DNA from: an uncultured Hyphomonadaceae bacterium
GTDB lineage: Bacteria > Pseudomonadota > Alphaproteobacteria > Caulobacterales > Hyphomonadaceae
Assembly (NCBI GenBank): GCA_913057945.1
Contig: CAJXOF010000003.1
Coordinates: forward strand, 62,001 to 126,000
Length of the DNA stretch: 64,000 bases
Direction: 5' to 3'
Of this stretch, positions 17,017-25,922 are shown in pieces. The translations under genes were made by a program, and so were the position numbers. Under the pieces are notes generated by a model, which saw only the letters and a list, made by a program, of their open reading frames with translations, searched no databases and was not told where the DNA came from. The stretch's first letter is position 1. Each line of letters begins with the position of its first letter.

Positions 17017-18720
17017 ATGCACTACACCGAACTCCTGAAAGCACGGGAAGAACTGACAGGCCCCGGCGGCGAATTCGAGATCGTCGAGGCCGAAGTTCTG
17101 GGCAACCGGCTCCGCGTCTACAAGAACGCCCCGCCCAGTGTGCGGGAAGTCTGGCTGTCGACCCTCCAATTCGCCGACCGCGACTATCTGGTTTACCAGG
17201 ATGAGCGCTGGACCTATGCCGACGCACACCGCGAAGTGGCCGCAGCGGCGGCCTGGCTGTTCGACCAGGGCGTAAAGCCAGGCGACCGGGTGGCCCTCGC
17301 CATGCGCAATTATCCTGAATGGATGCTGCTCTATTGGGCCTGTGTTTCAACCGGCATTGCCGTGGTCGGCATGAATGCCTGGTGGACAGCCGAGGAAATG
17401 GAATACGCCCTCAAGGATTCCGAACCCAAAGTCCTGTTCGCGGACTCAGAGCGGCTGGACCGTGTCCTGTCCATCGAAGGCGCTGCCGACCGGATGAAAG
17501 TCGTTGGTGTGCGCGCGCCGGATGCACAGGCGCCTGTGATCCAGTGGGCTGACGTGCTGGCTCATGACGGCGAATTGCCGACGGTGAGCGTCGATCCGGA
17601 CGCCGATGCCTGCATCTTCTATACGTCCGGCACCACCGGCTTTCCGAAGGGCGCGCAGCTGACCCATCGGGGCTGTGTGTCTAATTTGCTGAACATGGCA
17701 TTTGCCGGCGCATCCACTCAACTTGCGACCGCGCGTGCTACAGGGGAATTGCCGCCTGAGGAGGCTCCGGTTCCCGTCGGCCTGATCACGACACCCCTGT
17801 TCCATGTCACGGCGAACAATTGCGCTGCGTATCTCATCACTGCTGCGGGCGGCAAGATCGTGCTGATGTATCGCTGGGACGCGGGCGAGGCCCTGAGACT
17901 GGTCGAGACCGAGAAAGTGACCGCGATGAGCGGTGTGCCGATCATGGCCCGCGAGCTGATCAATCATCCGGACTTCGAGAAGACCGACACGTCCAGCCTT
18001 GCCACGCTGGGCGGCGGCGGCGCGCAATTGCCACCGGATCTTGTTCTCAAGATCGATTCCACGGTCGCAACCGCCCGGCCGAACACCGGCTATGGCATGA
18101 CCGAGACCTGCGGGATCATTACCTCGGTGGCGGCAGACTTCTTCATCGACAAGCCGGACAGTGCCGGCCCGGCCATGCCGAACTTCGAAGCAAAATGCGT
18201 CAACGAACTCGGCGAGACCGTCCCGCAGGGTGAAGTGGGCGAGCTGTGGGTACGCGGGTCTTCCGTCATCAAGGGCTATATCAACCGGCCTGACGCGACG
18301 GCGGAATCGATCACCGATGGCTGGCTGCACACGGGCGACATTGCGCGCATCGACGAGCATGGCTTCATCTTCATCGTGGACCGCAAGAAGGACATGGTGC
18401 TGCGCGGGGGCGAGAACGTCTATTGCGCGGAAGTCGAGGCGGCGATCTATCGCCATCCCTCCGTGGCCGAATGCAGCGTGTTCGGCGTACCGGACGACCG
18501 GCTGGGCGAGGAGGTCGGCGTCGCCGTTGTGCTGAAGCCGGGTGAAGACCTGGCCGCCGTGACTTTGCGCGAGCATTGTGCGGGCATCATGGCGAAGCAC
18601 AAGGTGCCTCGTTATGTCTGGTTCCTCACCGCGTTGCCGCGCAATGCCAGCGGCAAATTCGTGAAGCGCGACCTGAAGGAACAGCTGACCAAGGAGCTGG
18701 ATTCCGCCCAGGCGAGCTAA
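17017..18720 (+). CDS. Fatty-acyl-CoA ligase, AMP-binding class I adenylate-forming enzyme
   Basis: This encodes 567 residues from ATG 17017 with GGAGGAAAC directly upstream. Core motifs are all present: P-loop YTSGTTGFPKGAQLTHR (A3), GYGMTETCGI (A5), LHTGDIARIDEHGFIFIVDR (A7-A8) and the catalytic lysine in NASGKFVKRDL (A10). It activates a carboxylic acid to the acyl-adenylate and then to acyl-CoA. The overall pattern fits medium/long-chain fatty-acid ligases, but the chain preference cannot be read. It is monocistronic and closed by a terminator. Confidence 0.9.
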   Translation: MHYTELLKAREELTGPGGEFEIVEAEVLGNRLRVYKNAPPSVREVWLSTLQFADRDYLVYQDERWTYADAHREVAAAAAWLFDQGVKPGDRVALAMRNYPEWMLLYWACVSTGIAVVGMNAWWTAEEMEYALKDSEPKVLFADSERLDRVLSIEGAADRMKVVGVRAPDAQAPVIQWADVLAHDGELPTVSVDPDADACIFYTSGTTGFPKGAQLTHRGCVSNLLNMAFAGASTQLATARATGELPPEEAPVPVGLITTPLFHVTANNCAAYLITAAGGKIVLMYRWDAGEALRLVETEKVTAMSGVPIMARELINHPDFEKTDTSSLATLGGGGAQLPPDLVLKIDSTVATARPNTGYGMTETCGIITSVAADFFIDKPDSAGPAMPNFEAKCVNELGETVPQGEVGELWVRGSSVIKGYINRPDATAESITDGWLHTGDIARIDEHGFIFIVDRKKDMVLRGGENVYCAEVEAAIYRHPSVAECSVFGVPDDRLGEEVGVAVVLKPGEDLAAVTLREHCAGIMAKHKVPRYVWFLTALPRNASGKFVKRDLKEQLTKELDSAQAS

Positions 18721-18756
18721 CGCGCTCGCAAGTCGGCATTATTGTACAGACAGTGC

Positions 18757-18791
18757 GACGGGGCCTTCACCAAGTGAGGGCCCCGTCTCTC
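18757..18791 (+). terminator. Rho-independent terminator after the acyl-CoA ligase
   Basis: GACGGGGCC and GGCCCCGTC form the stem 36 bases past the stop codon, followed by TCTCATT. Confidence 0.75.
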
Positions 18792-18906
18792 ATTCAAACG
18801 CAAAGTCCACGGTTTTCCGGCATGAAAGCCACTGGCCTTACCACGCTGGCTACCACGCTGCGGGGGGCAAAAGGCGGTCATCAACTCTGACCGAAAGGAC
18901 CCTCCA

Positions 18907-19251
18907 ATGATTAACTCTGTTTTCAAGACCCTCGCTATCGCACTCGCCGCATCCGGCATCGCTTTCACGGCCTCTGCCGGCTCGATGGAAGAAAATTTCG
19001 ACGTGACGTTCCAGGTCGATCCGTCCGCCAGCGTGGAAGAAAATTATGCAGAATTCGAACGTGTTGCACGCCGTGCATGCAGGCCTTCGAGCATGTTGTC
19101 CGTGTTCCGCACCCATCCCCGGAGCATTCGGGCGTGCGAAGCTGACCTGATCAACAAGGTCATCGCCGAAGCTGCAATCAGCGCCCTGACGGCTCACCAT
19201 CAGGACCAGCTGCAACAGGTTCAGGTGTCGCGCGAACCGTCTGAAGGCTAG
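18907..19251 (+). CDS. UrcA family protein, exported
   Basis: This encodes 114 residues, starting at ATG 18907 behind GAAAGGACCCTCC. A signal peptide (FKTLAIALAASGIAFTASA) leads into the UrcA-type domain. That domain has a F-x-V-x-F-x-V-D-x-x-x-x-V-E-x-x-Y-A-x-F-E-R-V-A-R-R-A-C run and a second Cys in IRACEADLINKVI, a pair that likely forms a disulfide in the periplasm. UrcA proteins are small, of unknown function, and typical of Caulobacterales, Sphingomonadales and relatives. It is monocistronic with a UUCG-loop terminator. Confidence 0.85.
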   Translation: MINSVFKTLAIALAASGIAFTASAGSMEENFDVTFQVDPSASVEENYAEFERVARRACRPSSMLSVFRTHPRSIRACEADLINKVIAEAAISALTAHHQDQLQQVQVSREPSEG

Positions 19252-19274
19252 TCCCCAACAAGCTTTCAGATTGC

Positions 19275-19309
19275 GAGCCCCGTGCTTCGGCACGGGGCTC
19301 GACTTTATT
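19275..19309 (+). terminator. Rho-independent terminator with UUCG tetraloop
   Basis: An 11-bp perfect stem (GAGCCCCGTGC / GCACGGGGCTC) closes a TTCG loop and is followed by GACTTTATT. Confidence 0.9.
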
Positions 19310-19426
19310 GAGTCGCAACCCGGAACACCCCGGTTGCGAGTTGTGCGAATGCGGTCAATGCCGTAAATTGCCCGTGGCGCGCGTCCCTGACGTGTGGCCT
19401 TTTCTACTCGCCACGATTGTCTTGCC

Positions 19427-21016
19427 ATGCTTTCGATCCAGACCTTCGGGCCGTTGCGGGTGTTTTTCGGTCGCGAGGAGCTGCCGCTCCCGTCATCGCG
19501 CAAAACGCGTGCCTTGCTTGGCTATCTGGCCTTGTCGGCAGCGCCACAACGGCGCGACAGGCTGTGCGAGGTGTTCTGGGACCTGCCCGATGATCCGCGC
19601 GGGGCCTTGCGGTGGTCCCTCAGCAAATTGCGTCCGACCCTCAATGCGGGCAGCCAGATCCGCCTGCTGACGGACCGGGAACGTGTCCAACTGGACGAAC
19701 GTGCCGTGGCGGTTGATTTCCAGGCGGTGAAGCGATCCGCCGGCGGGGAAGATACGAATACGGAAGAACTTGCCCGCGCATGGGACGCGGCCAGGGGATT
19801 GCTGCTTGAAGATTGCGAATTGCCCAACCAGCCTGATTTTTCGGTATGGCTGACCCAGCAGCGCGACGAGGCCACGCGATTCCGGGTCCGTCTGGCGCGT
19901 CGGCTTGTCGAACTCCCGGATCTCGCGCCGGAAGACACGGAACGATGGGCGGACAGATGGCTGCTGGACGCGCCCTTCGATCCGCTGGCGGCGCAATTCG
20001 CTGTGGCAAGTCGACGCCGCACGGGGCGCAAGCAGGAAGCCGACGCCCGGCGAGAGGAACTCGCGCACGCCTTCGAGGCGGCAGAGCTTGCCATTCCGGA
20101 CTTTTCGGTTGATCCGTTCGGGGCAGGGGAATCCCGCAAGACGCTCGTGGAAAAACCGGTCGAGGCGGAGGCCCTGAGACAGGTCGTCCGGTTCGTTCAG
20201 GCCGATGACAATGCCTCACTGGCATGGGCGAGCGTCGGGTCTGCTGACGCGCCTCCGCTGGTGAAGGCTGCCAACTGGCTGTCGCATCTGGAACTCGACT
20301 GGGAAGCCCCGATCTGGAGCCCGTTGTTCCGCGACCTTGGCAATACGTTCAACTTCATTCGCTATGACGAGCGCGGATGTGGCCTGTCGGATTGGGACGT
20401 GCCGGAAATCAGCTTTGGAACGTTTGTGTCTGACCTTGAACTGGTCGTGGACGCCGCCGGACTGGGCCGGTTTCCCTTGCTCGGCATCAGCCAGGGTGCG
20501 GCCGTGTCGATTGAGTATGCGGCGAGGCACCCGGACCGGGTTTCCCATCTGATCCTGTTCGGCGGCTACACCGCAGGCTGGCGCCACACGGCGACGCCGG
20601 CGCAAGCCCGCGAACGCGAGGCCGTGATGGTGCTAACCGAAACCGGATGGGGCCAGACAAACCCCTCCTTCCGGCACATGTTCTCCCAGACCTTCATGCC
20701 GGATGCGACCCTGGAAGAACTCGCCTGGTTTGACGAATTCCAGCGCAATACAACCTCAGCCGACAATGCGGTCCGATTTCTCGATGCATTCTCGAATATC
20801 GACGTGCGCCATCGTCTCAAGGACATCCAGTGTCCGACGTTGGTCATTCATTGCCGGGGAGATTTGCGCATCCCGATGCCATCGGGGCGGGCGATTGCGG
20901 CGGAAATAGCGGGCGCGGAATTCGTCGGCCTCGACAGCAATAACCATTTACTGCTCGGCCGGGAGCCGGCCTCATCGGAATTCGTCTCCGAAATCCGGCG
21001 CTTCCTGTTGGGATAG
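19427..21016 (+). CDS. Winged-helix/BTAD (SARP-like) regulator fused to an alpha/beta hydrolase
   Basis: This encodes 529 residues from ATG 19427, chosen because LSIQTFGPLRVFFG is the normal first strand of this winged-helix domain; a GTG 11 codons upstream is also open. Residues about 1-90 form the OmpR/SARP-type DNA-binding domain (S-R-K-T-R-A-L-L-G-Y-L-A-L, then G-A-L-R-W-S-L-S-K-L-R). About 95-230 are a BTAD-like helical repeat, and about 255-529 an alpha/beta hydrolase. The hydrolase has RYDERGCGLSD, the nucleophile elbow GISQGAAVSIEYAARHP, an acid in RGDLRIP and the His in DSNNHLLL, so the triad looks intact. It may sense or destroy a small ester or lactone while controlling transcription; this is inference. 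Confidence 0.82.
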   Translation: MLSIQTFGPLRVFFGREELPLPSSRKTRALLGYLALSAAPQRRDRLCEVFWDLPDDPRGALRWSLSKLRPTLNAGSQIRLLTDRERVQLDERAVAVDFQAVKRSAGGEDTNTEELARAWDAARGLLLEDCELPNQPDFSVWLTQQRDEATRFRVRLARRLVELPDLAPEDTERWADRWLLDAPFDPLAAQFAVASRRRTGRKQEADARREELAHAFEAAELAIPDFSVDPFGAGESRKTLVEKPVEAEALRQVVRFVQADDNASLAWASVGSADAPPLVKAANWLSHLELDWEAPIWSPLFRDLGNTFNFIRYDERGCGLSDWDVPEISFGTFVSDLELVVDAAGLGRFPLLGISQGAAVSIEYAARHPDRVSHLILFGGYTAGWRHTATPAQAREREAVMVLTETGWGQTNPSFRHMFSQTFMPDATLEELAWFDEFQRNTTSADNAVRFLDAFSNIDVRHRLKDIQCPTLVIHCRGDLRIPMPSGRAIAAEIAGAEFVGLDSNNHLLLGREPASSEFVSEIRRFLLG

Positions 21017-21047
21017 GGGAGATTGAAGGCTTCGCCGCGCGCCAAAA

Positions 21048-21124
21048 TGGCGACCCCGGCAGGATTCGAACCTGCGACCGTCCGATTAGAAGTCGGGTGC
21101 TCTATCCAGCTGAGCTACGGGGCC
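21048..21124 (-). tRNA. tRNA-Arg (anticodon TCT)
   Basis: On the minus strand the 77-base gene starts GGCCCCGTAGCTCAG, has the anticodon loop CTTCTAA with TCT, a T-loop GTTCGAATC and encoded CCA. Acceptor arms GGCCCCG / CGGGGTC pair with one G-T. Confidence 0.95.
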
Positions 21125-21145
21125 GGGTCGTTACCGGCGGGCACC

Positions 21146-21454
21146 CTAGTGCGTCCAGGGCTGCTTGCGATTTGCGTCGAAATTAGCGCTATAGGACTTT
21201 ACAAGCCGTTTCCGCTCTTCGGAGGGCGTGACCGTGAAGGTCAGGCCTTCGCTCTTGGCGTACTCGATCGCCTGTTCCTGCGTATCAAAGGTCAGGCGGA
21301 CCTGGCCGGACGTGTCGTCGATGCTGGTCCAGCCCATGACAGGGTCGGCAGACCGCTTTGCGTCGTTCTTAACAAACTCGAGAACCCAGGCTTTCGTCTG
21401 GCCGCGGCCGGACGTCATGGCGCTCTTGGCAGGCTTGAAGATACGCGCTTGCAT
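21146..21454 (-). CDS. ETC complex I subunit, NDUFS4-like accessory protein
   Basis: This encodes 102 residues from ATG 21454 with GAGG upstream. The sequence has the conserved ETC_C1/NDUFS4 fold markers: A-R-I-F-K-P-A-K-x-A-M-T-S-G, W-V-L-E-F, DPVMGWTSIDDTSGQVRLTFDT, EQAIEYAKSEGL and the C-terminal Y-S-A-N-F-D-x-N-R-K-Q-P-W-T-H. In alphaproteobacteria and mitochondria this supernumerary subunit sits on the peripheral arm of NADH:ubiquinone oxidoreductase near the 75-kDa and 49-kDa subunits. It is encoded apart from the nuo operon, between tRNA-Arg and tRNA-Pro, as is usual. Confidence 0.92.
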   Translation of the reverse strand: MQARIFKPAKSAMTSGRGQTKAWVLEFVKNDAKRSADPVMGWTSIDDTSGQVRLTFDTQEQAIEYAKSEGLTFTVTPSEERKRLVKSYSANFDANRKQPWTH

Positions 21455-21481
21455 TGCTGACCTCACCGCTGAGAAAGTGAA

Positions 21482-21558
<77 letters not shown>

Positions 21559-21612
21559 GACTCCCGTAATAATGAGGTCGCGCTACGGCGCAAGCCCCTT
21601 TCGGCTGTGAAT

Positions 21613-22488
21613 TCAGTCTTTTGACCGTAACCGCCGCACAAGACCCTCTTGAGCCACACTCGCAACGAGGTCTCCAGCCATGTTGAAGATCATGCCGCGA
21701 TTGAATCCCCGGCCTTTGCCGGCAAACGGGCTGTCCATGGAATAGAGGTGCCATTCGTCGAATTTAATCGGCCCGTGCAGCCACATGGCATGGTCGAGGC
21801 TGGCGGACATGAGTTCGTTGTGATTCAGCCAGGTAATGCCATGCGGGCGGTAGCTGGAGCTGAGCAGGCTCATGTCGGAGGCATAGGCCAGCAGGCAATG
21901 GTGCAGGGCCGGGGGCACGTCGATCGGCCGGCTGACCCGGAACCAGAGATTGTGGTGGTCATCTGCAATTTCCGGATGGATCAGGTCCAGCGGGGAGACA
22001 TCCCGGATTTCGATGTCGCGTTCGCGGGCGAAATCCTCGCGGAGGTCTTCCGGCAGGCGGTCCGCGATCTCCATGCGGCGCTCGCGCAGATCCTTCAGGC
22101 CCTCGGGGCCGGGCACGTCGGGCATCTTGTGCTGGTGCTCCCAGCTGTCTTCGTCGGTCTGGAAGCTGGCGGCCATGTTGAAAATCTGCTTGCCGTGCTG
22201 GACCGCCACCACGCGCCGCGTGGTGAAGCTGCCGCCGTCGCGGGAATGGTCGACCTGGTAGATGATCGGCACTTTCGGATCGCCGGGACGGATGAAATAA
22301 GCATGCAGGGAATGGCACATCCGGGCTTCCGGCACCGTCCGGTAAGCCGCGACCAGGGACTGGGCGATCACCTGGCCGCCGAAAACGCGCTGGCTGGCCC
22401 GCTCGTCCGGACTCTGGCCCCGGAACAGGTCCAGCTCCAGACGCTCGATGTCGAGCAGGGAAAGAAGGTCTCCGACGGGGTCCGACAT
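21613..22488 (-). CDS. tesB: Acyl-CoA thioesterase II
   Basis: This encodes 291 residues. ATG 22488 follows GGAGACCC; a start nine codons earlier is possible. Double hot-dog TesB markers are seen: RVFGGQVIAQSLVAAYRTV, HSLHAYFIRPGDPKVPIIYQVD, R-D-G-G-S-F-T-T-R-R-V, and in the second half SLDHAMWLHGPI (the catalytic Asp region) with D-E-W-H-L-Y-S-M-D-S-P and GRGFNRGMIF. It hydrolyses medium and long acyl-CoAs to free acid and CoA. It is divergent from an acyl-CoA synthetase gene, so both belong to acyl-CoA turnover. Confidence 0.94.
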   Translation of the reverse strand: MSDPVGDLLSLLDIERLELDLFRGQSPDERASQRVFGGQVIAQSLVAAYRTVPEARMCHSLHAYFIRPGDPKVPIIYQVDHSRDGGSFTTRRVVAVQHGKQIFNMAASFQTDEDSWEHQHKMPDVPGPEGLKDLRERRMEIADRLPEDLREDFARERDIEIRDVSPLDLIHPEIADDHHNLWFRVSRPIDVPPALHHCLLAYASDMSLLSSSYRPHGITWLNHNELMSASLDHAMWLHGPIKFDEWHLYSMDSPFAGKGRGFNRGMIFNMAGDLVASVAQEGLVRRLRSKD

Positions 22489-22625
22489 GCAAGGGTCTCC
22501 AAATTGCGTTTGCACGAGCTAGCAGAGGCAGGAATGGATGCAAACTGTGCAAGTGCGCGTTGTAGTTTCAAATTTGTCGATTCTGGTCACAACATGTTCA
22601 CCACATTCCGGTATGGGCTGGTATT

Positions 22626-24449
22626 ATGGTTAATGCTGCCTCTCTCCGCGCCGCCGTGCCCTTCCATGATTCCTTTTCGCAAATGAAGCGTGATCTGGAC
22701 TTCCTGCGCATGGCAATCCGGATGAACAAGCTGATCGGAGAGGTCACGCCGGACTCCCGGCAATTGGTTGCCGATGATTTCGAGGACAGCGTCGACAAAC
22801 ATGCTGGCAATGTCGCGTTCCGCTTTGAGGGCGGGCTGACCACCTATGCCGAATTCGATGCACAGGCGAACCGGATGGCCCATTGGGCGCTCGCGCACGG
22901 CCTCAAGGCCGGTGACCGGGTGGCGCTCTGCATGGAGAATTGCCCGGACTATGTCGCGGTCTGGGTGGGCCTGGCCAAGGTTGGCGTCATCACCGCCCTG
23001 GTGAACACGCATCTGGAAGGCGATTCCCTGAAGCATTGCCTCGCCATTTCCGAGGCCACCCATGTGATTGCCGGCCCGCATCAGGACCGGGCAGTCTGTT
23101 CCGTCGCGGCCGGAATGGAAAATGCCCCGAAGGTCTGGACCCTGGGCGGCGCCCACGGCGAAGACATCGCGGCCATGATGCCCAATCTCTCGTCGGACCG
23201 GCCATCACGCGAATTGCGCGCGCAGCTGCGCGGCAAGGACATGTGCCTGCTGATCTATACGTCCGGCACGACGGGCCTGCCCAAGGCGACCCGGATCACG
23301 AATTCCCGCCTTCAGATCATGCTGCGCACCTTTATCGCGCCTTGCTATACCGGCCCGCGTGACCGGGTCTACATTACGCTGCCCCTGTACCACGGGACCG
23401 GCGGCATTTGCGGCGTCGGCCAGGCCATGATGAGCGGGGCCAGCATCGTTCTGCGCCGCAAATTCTCGGCCAGCGCTTTCTGGGATGATGTCGCCGACGA
23501 GGGCGTCACCTCCATCGTCTATATCGGCGAGCTGTGTCGTTACCTGCTCAATCGCCCGCCGCATCCCAAGGAGCGGGCGCACCGGTTGCAAACCGGGTTC
23601 GGAAACGGCCTGCGCCCGGAAATCTGGGCGGAATTCCGGGAGCGGTTCAACATTCCGCATCTCGTGGAATTCTATGCCGCGACGGATGGCAATGTGAATT
23701 TGATGAGCATCGACGGCACCGTGGGTGCGGTCGGACGCATCCCGAAATGGCTCAAGGCCCGGTTCGACCATGTCGAGTTCGTGAAGTTTGATCTCGAAAC
23801 GGAAGACGTCGTTCGCGGCGAAGATGGATTCGTGATCCGCGCAGAGACGAATGAACCCGGCGAAATGCTGGGGCGTATCCTGGACACCGAATTCGAATTT
23901 GCGGGATATCATGACGCGAAGGCGACGGAGAAGAAGATCCTCCGGGACGTGTTCGAACCCGGAGACAAATGGTTTCGGACGGGGGATCTGATGCGCAAGG
24001 ACGAGAATGGCTATGTCTACTTCGTTGACCGGGTTGGCGACACGTTCCGCTGGAAGGGAGAGAATGTCTCGACCAGCGAAGTGAGCGACGCGATGATCCG
24101 CGCAGGCGGAATTGCCACGGCGAATGTCTACGGGGTCGAAATTCCGGGAACGGACGGCAAGGCCGGCATGGCCGCGGTCACGCTCAACGGGGACGTCGAC
24201 TTCGAAAGCCTGCATTATGAGCTGTCTTCAAGCCTGCCATCCTATGCCATCCCGATCTTCATCCGGATCCAGCGCGAGGCCGACACGACCGGCACGATGA
24301 AATACCGCAAGGTCGAGTTGATGAAGGATGGCTACAATCCCGACAGGGTGGATGATCCGATCTGGATGTACCATCCCGACCGGCGCCAATATGTGCCGTT
24401 CACGCAGGACCGGTATGACTCGCTGATCTCCGGCGCGTTCCGCTTCTAG
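22626..24449 (+). CDS. Long/very-long-chain acyl-CoA synthetase, FATP-like
   Basis: This encodes 607 residues. The ATG at 22626 is the longest reasonable start; one at 22683 is possible and neither has a clear ribosome site. Adenylation motifs are LIYTSGTTGLPKATRITN (A3), the E-F-Y-A-A-T-D-G-N motif (A5) characteristic of the FATP/very-long-chain group, FRTGDLMRKDENGYVYFVDR (A7-A8) and F-R-W-K-G-E-N-V-S-T. The C-terminal catalytic lysine is in TGTMKYRKVEL. It is divergent from tesB by 137 bases. Family enzymes activate long or very long fatty acids at the membrane. Confidence 0.9.
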   Translation: MVNAASLRAAVPFHDSFSQMKRDLDFLRMAIRMNKLIGEVTPDSRQLVADDFEDSVDKHAGNVAFRFEGGLTTYAEFDAQANRMAHWALAHGLKAGDRVALCMENCPDYVAVWVGLAKVGVITALVNTHLEGDSLKHCLAISEATHVIAGPHQDRAVCSVAAGMENAPKVWTLGGAHGEDIAAMMPNLSSDRPSRELRAQLRGKDMCLLIYTSGTTGLPKATRITNSRLQIMLRTFIAPCYTGPRDRVYITLPLYHGTGGICGVGQAMMSGASIVLRRKFSASAFWDDVADEGVTSIVYIGELCRYLLNRPPHPKERAHRLQTGFGNGLRPEIWAEFRERFNIPHLVEFYAATDGNVNLMSIDGTVGAVGRIPKWLKARFDHVEFVKFDLETEDVVRGEDGFVIRAETNEPGEMLGRILDTEFEFAGYHDAKATEKKILRDVFEPGDKWFRTGDLMRKDENGYVYFVDRVGDTFRWKGENVSTSEVSDAMIRAGGIATANVYGVEIPGTDGKAGMAAVTLNGDVDFESLHYELSSSLPSYAIPIFIRIQREADTTGTMKYRKVELMKDGYNPDRVDDPIWMYHPDRRQYVPFTQDRYDSLISGAFRF

Positions 24450-24452
24450 GTC

Positions 24453-25922
24453 TCAGGCGACCCGGCCCATGCGTTCTTCGAGGCGCGTGGAAAACCAGGA
24501 AATGATCCGCCGCCACAGCTCATCCTTCAGGATGGCGCCTTCCACATCATGGTCGATCGACGGATTGTCATTGATCTCGATGATCACGACGCCCTTGTCG
24601 GTTTCTTTCAGATCCACGCCATACAGGCCGTCGCCGATCAGGCGCGCGCCACGCACCGCCGCATCCACCACTTCGGGCGGCGCATCCTCGACCGGGAAGG
24701 TGGTGAAGCCGCCCTCGCTCGTCTTTCCGTCCGGGCCGTGCTTGACGATCTGCCAATGCCCGCGCGCCATGCGATACTGGCAGGCATAGAGCGGTTCACC
24801 ATTCAGCACACCGATGCGCCAGTCGAACTTTGTCGGCACGAATTCCTGCGCGATGATCAGGGCCGTGTCCTTGAACATATGCTTCGCGCCAGCGCGGAGT
24901 TCGTCGAGGGAGCGCGCCTTGACCATGTTTGTGCCGAAGGAGCCGTCCGGCGTCTTCAGGACGACGGGATTGCCCAATGTCTCGAACACTGAGGCAAGGT
25001 CCGATTTCTCATCAAGGATGAGCGTATGCGGAATGGGCAGGCCGGCCTTTTCGAGAATCTCCTTCAGGAACACCTTGTTGGTGCACCGGATCATGGATTG
25101 CGTGTCGTCGATGACGGGCATGCCTTCCTGCTCCGCCCGGCGGGCGAATTTATAGGTGTAATTGTCGATCTGGGTCGTGGCGCGAATGAAGAGGGCATCG
25201 AACTCGGCAAGACTGGTCAGGTCGGACGGCTCGATAGTCTCGACCTCGACGCCCATCTTGGCCGCAACGTCTGCGAGGCGCTTGATCGAAGAGGGTTTCG
25301 ATGGCGCGGTCTTCTCATGCGGGTCGACCAGAACGGCCAGAGCCCATTTGGCGGGGGCCTTCGTCTTTGGCTCGCTGATCCGACCGCTGGTGTAGGCTTC
25401 CATCGCTTCGAGGAAGAAGTCCCGGCGTTCGCCTTTCAGCTTGTGCGGCGGGACCATCCGGACACGGCCAATGCCGTGGGGGGATTTCGGGTCCAGTTCC
25501 ACTTCCAGCGCCGGCACACGGAACCAGTCGGAGACTTCGCGCGCGAGGCGCTCATAGCCCGGCGTTTCGGGCTTCGAGAAGGCAACGAACAGGCGCTCGA
25601 TCTTCGGCGCGCCCTTGGCATGGGCTTCGCGCAGGCGTTCGCCAAGATCGGGTAGGGCGTGTCTGTAGAGCCCCTTGGCCGACAGCTCCACCATGGTCTG
25701 GACGCTGGGGCTGACCCGGTGGCCGCGCGCCTCTGCCAGCAGTGAGGCGTAATAGCCTTCCGACTGGTAGCCATAGGACCGGCAGAGATTGAGGATGTAG
25801 GGCCGCCGCCCGGAAAACAGCGCCGGCTTGGTGATATAGTCTGATACCTTCAGCACCTTGTGGGGCGTCTCAGCCTGGGAGATGTCGTTGGCAGATTCTA
25901 CGAGTACGACCCAATCGGTCAT
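24453..25922 (-). CDS. RLAN-domain RimK-like ATP-grasp ligase
   Basis: This encodes 489 residues. About 1-200 form the RLAN-type N-terminal domain (start T-D-W-V-V-L-V-E-S; then Y-I-L-N-L-C-R-S-Y-G-Y-Q-S-E-G-Y-Y-A-S-L-L). About 200-480 are a RimK-type ATP-grasp: DDTQSMIRCTNKVFLKEILE, VVLKTPDGSFGTNMVKA (ATP-binding Lys), EFVPTKFDWRIGVLNGEPL and the metal-binding VIIEINDNPSIDHD. ATP-grasp ligases of this type join an amino acid to a carboxylate through an acyl phosphate; the RLAN subgroup has no established substrate. The start overlaps the stop of the GNAT gene by four bases, indicating a coupled pair. Confidence 0.87.
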   Translation of the reverse strand: MTDWVVLVESANDISQAETPHKVLKVSDYITKPALFSGRRPYILNLCRSYGYQSEGYYASLLAEARGHRVSPSVQTMVELSAKGLYRHALPDLGERLREAHAKGAPKIERLFVAFSKPETPGYERLAREVSDWFRVPALEVELDPKSPHGIGRVRMVPPHKLKGERRDFFLEAMEAYTSGRISEPKTKAPAKWALAVLVDPHEKTAPSKPSSIKRLADVAAKMGVEVETIEPSDLTSLAEFDALFIRATTQIDNYTYKFARRAEQEGMPVIDDTQSMIRCTNKVFLKEILEKAGLPIPHTLILDEKSDLASVFETLGNPVVLKTPDGSFGTNMVKARSLDELRAGAKHMFKDTALIIAQEFVPTKFDWRIGVLNGEPLYACQYRMARGHWQIVKHGPDGKTSEGGFTTFPVEDAPPEVVDAAVRGARLIGDGLYGVDLKETDKGVVIIEINDNPSIDHDVEGAILKDELWRRIISWFSTRLEERMGRVA

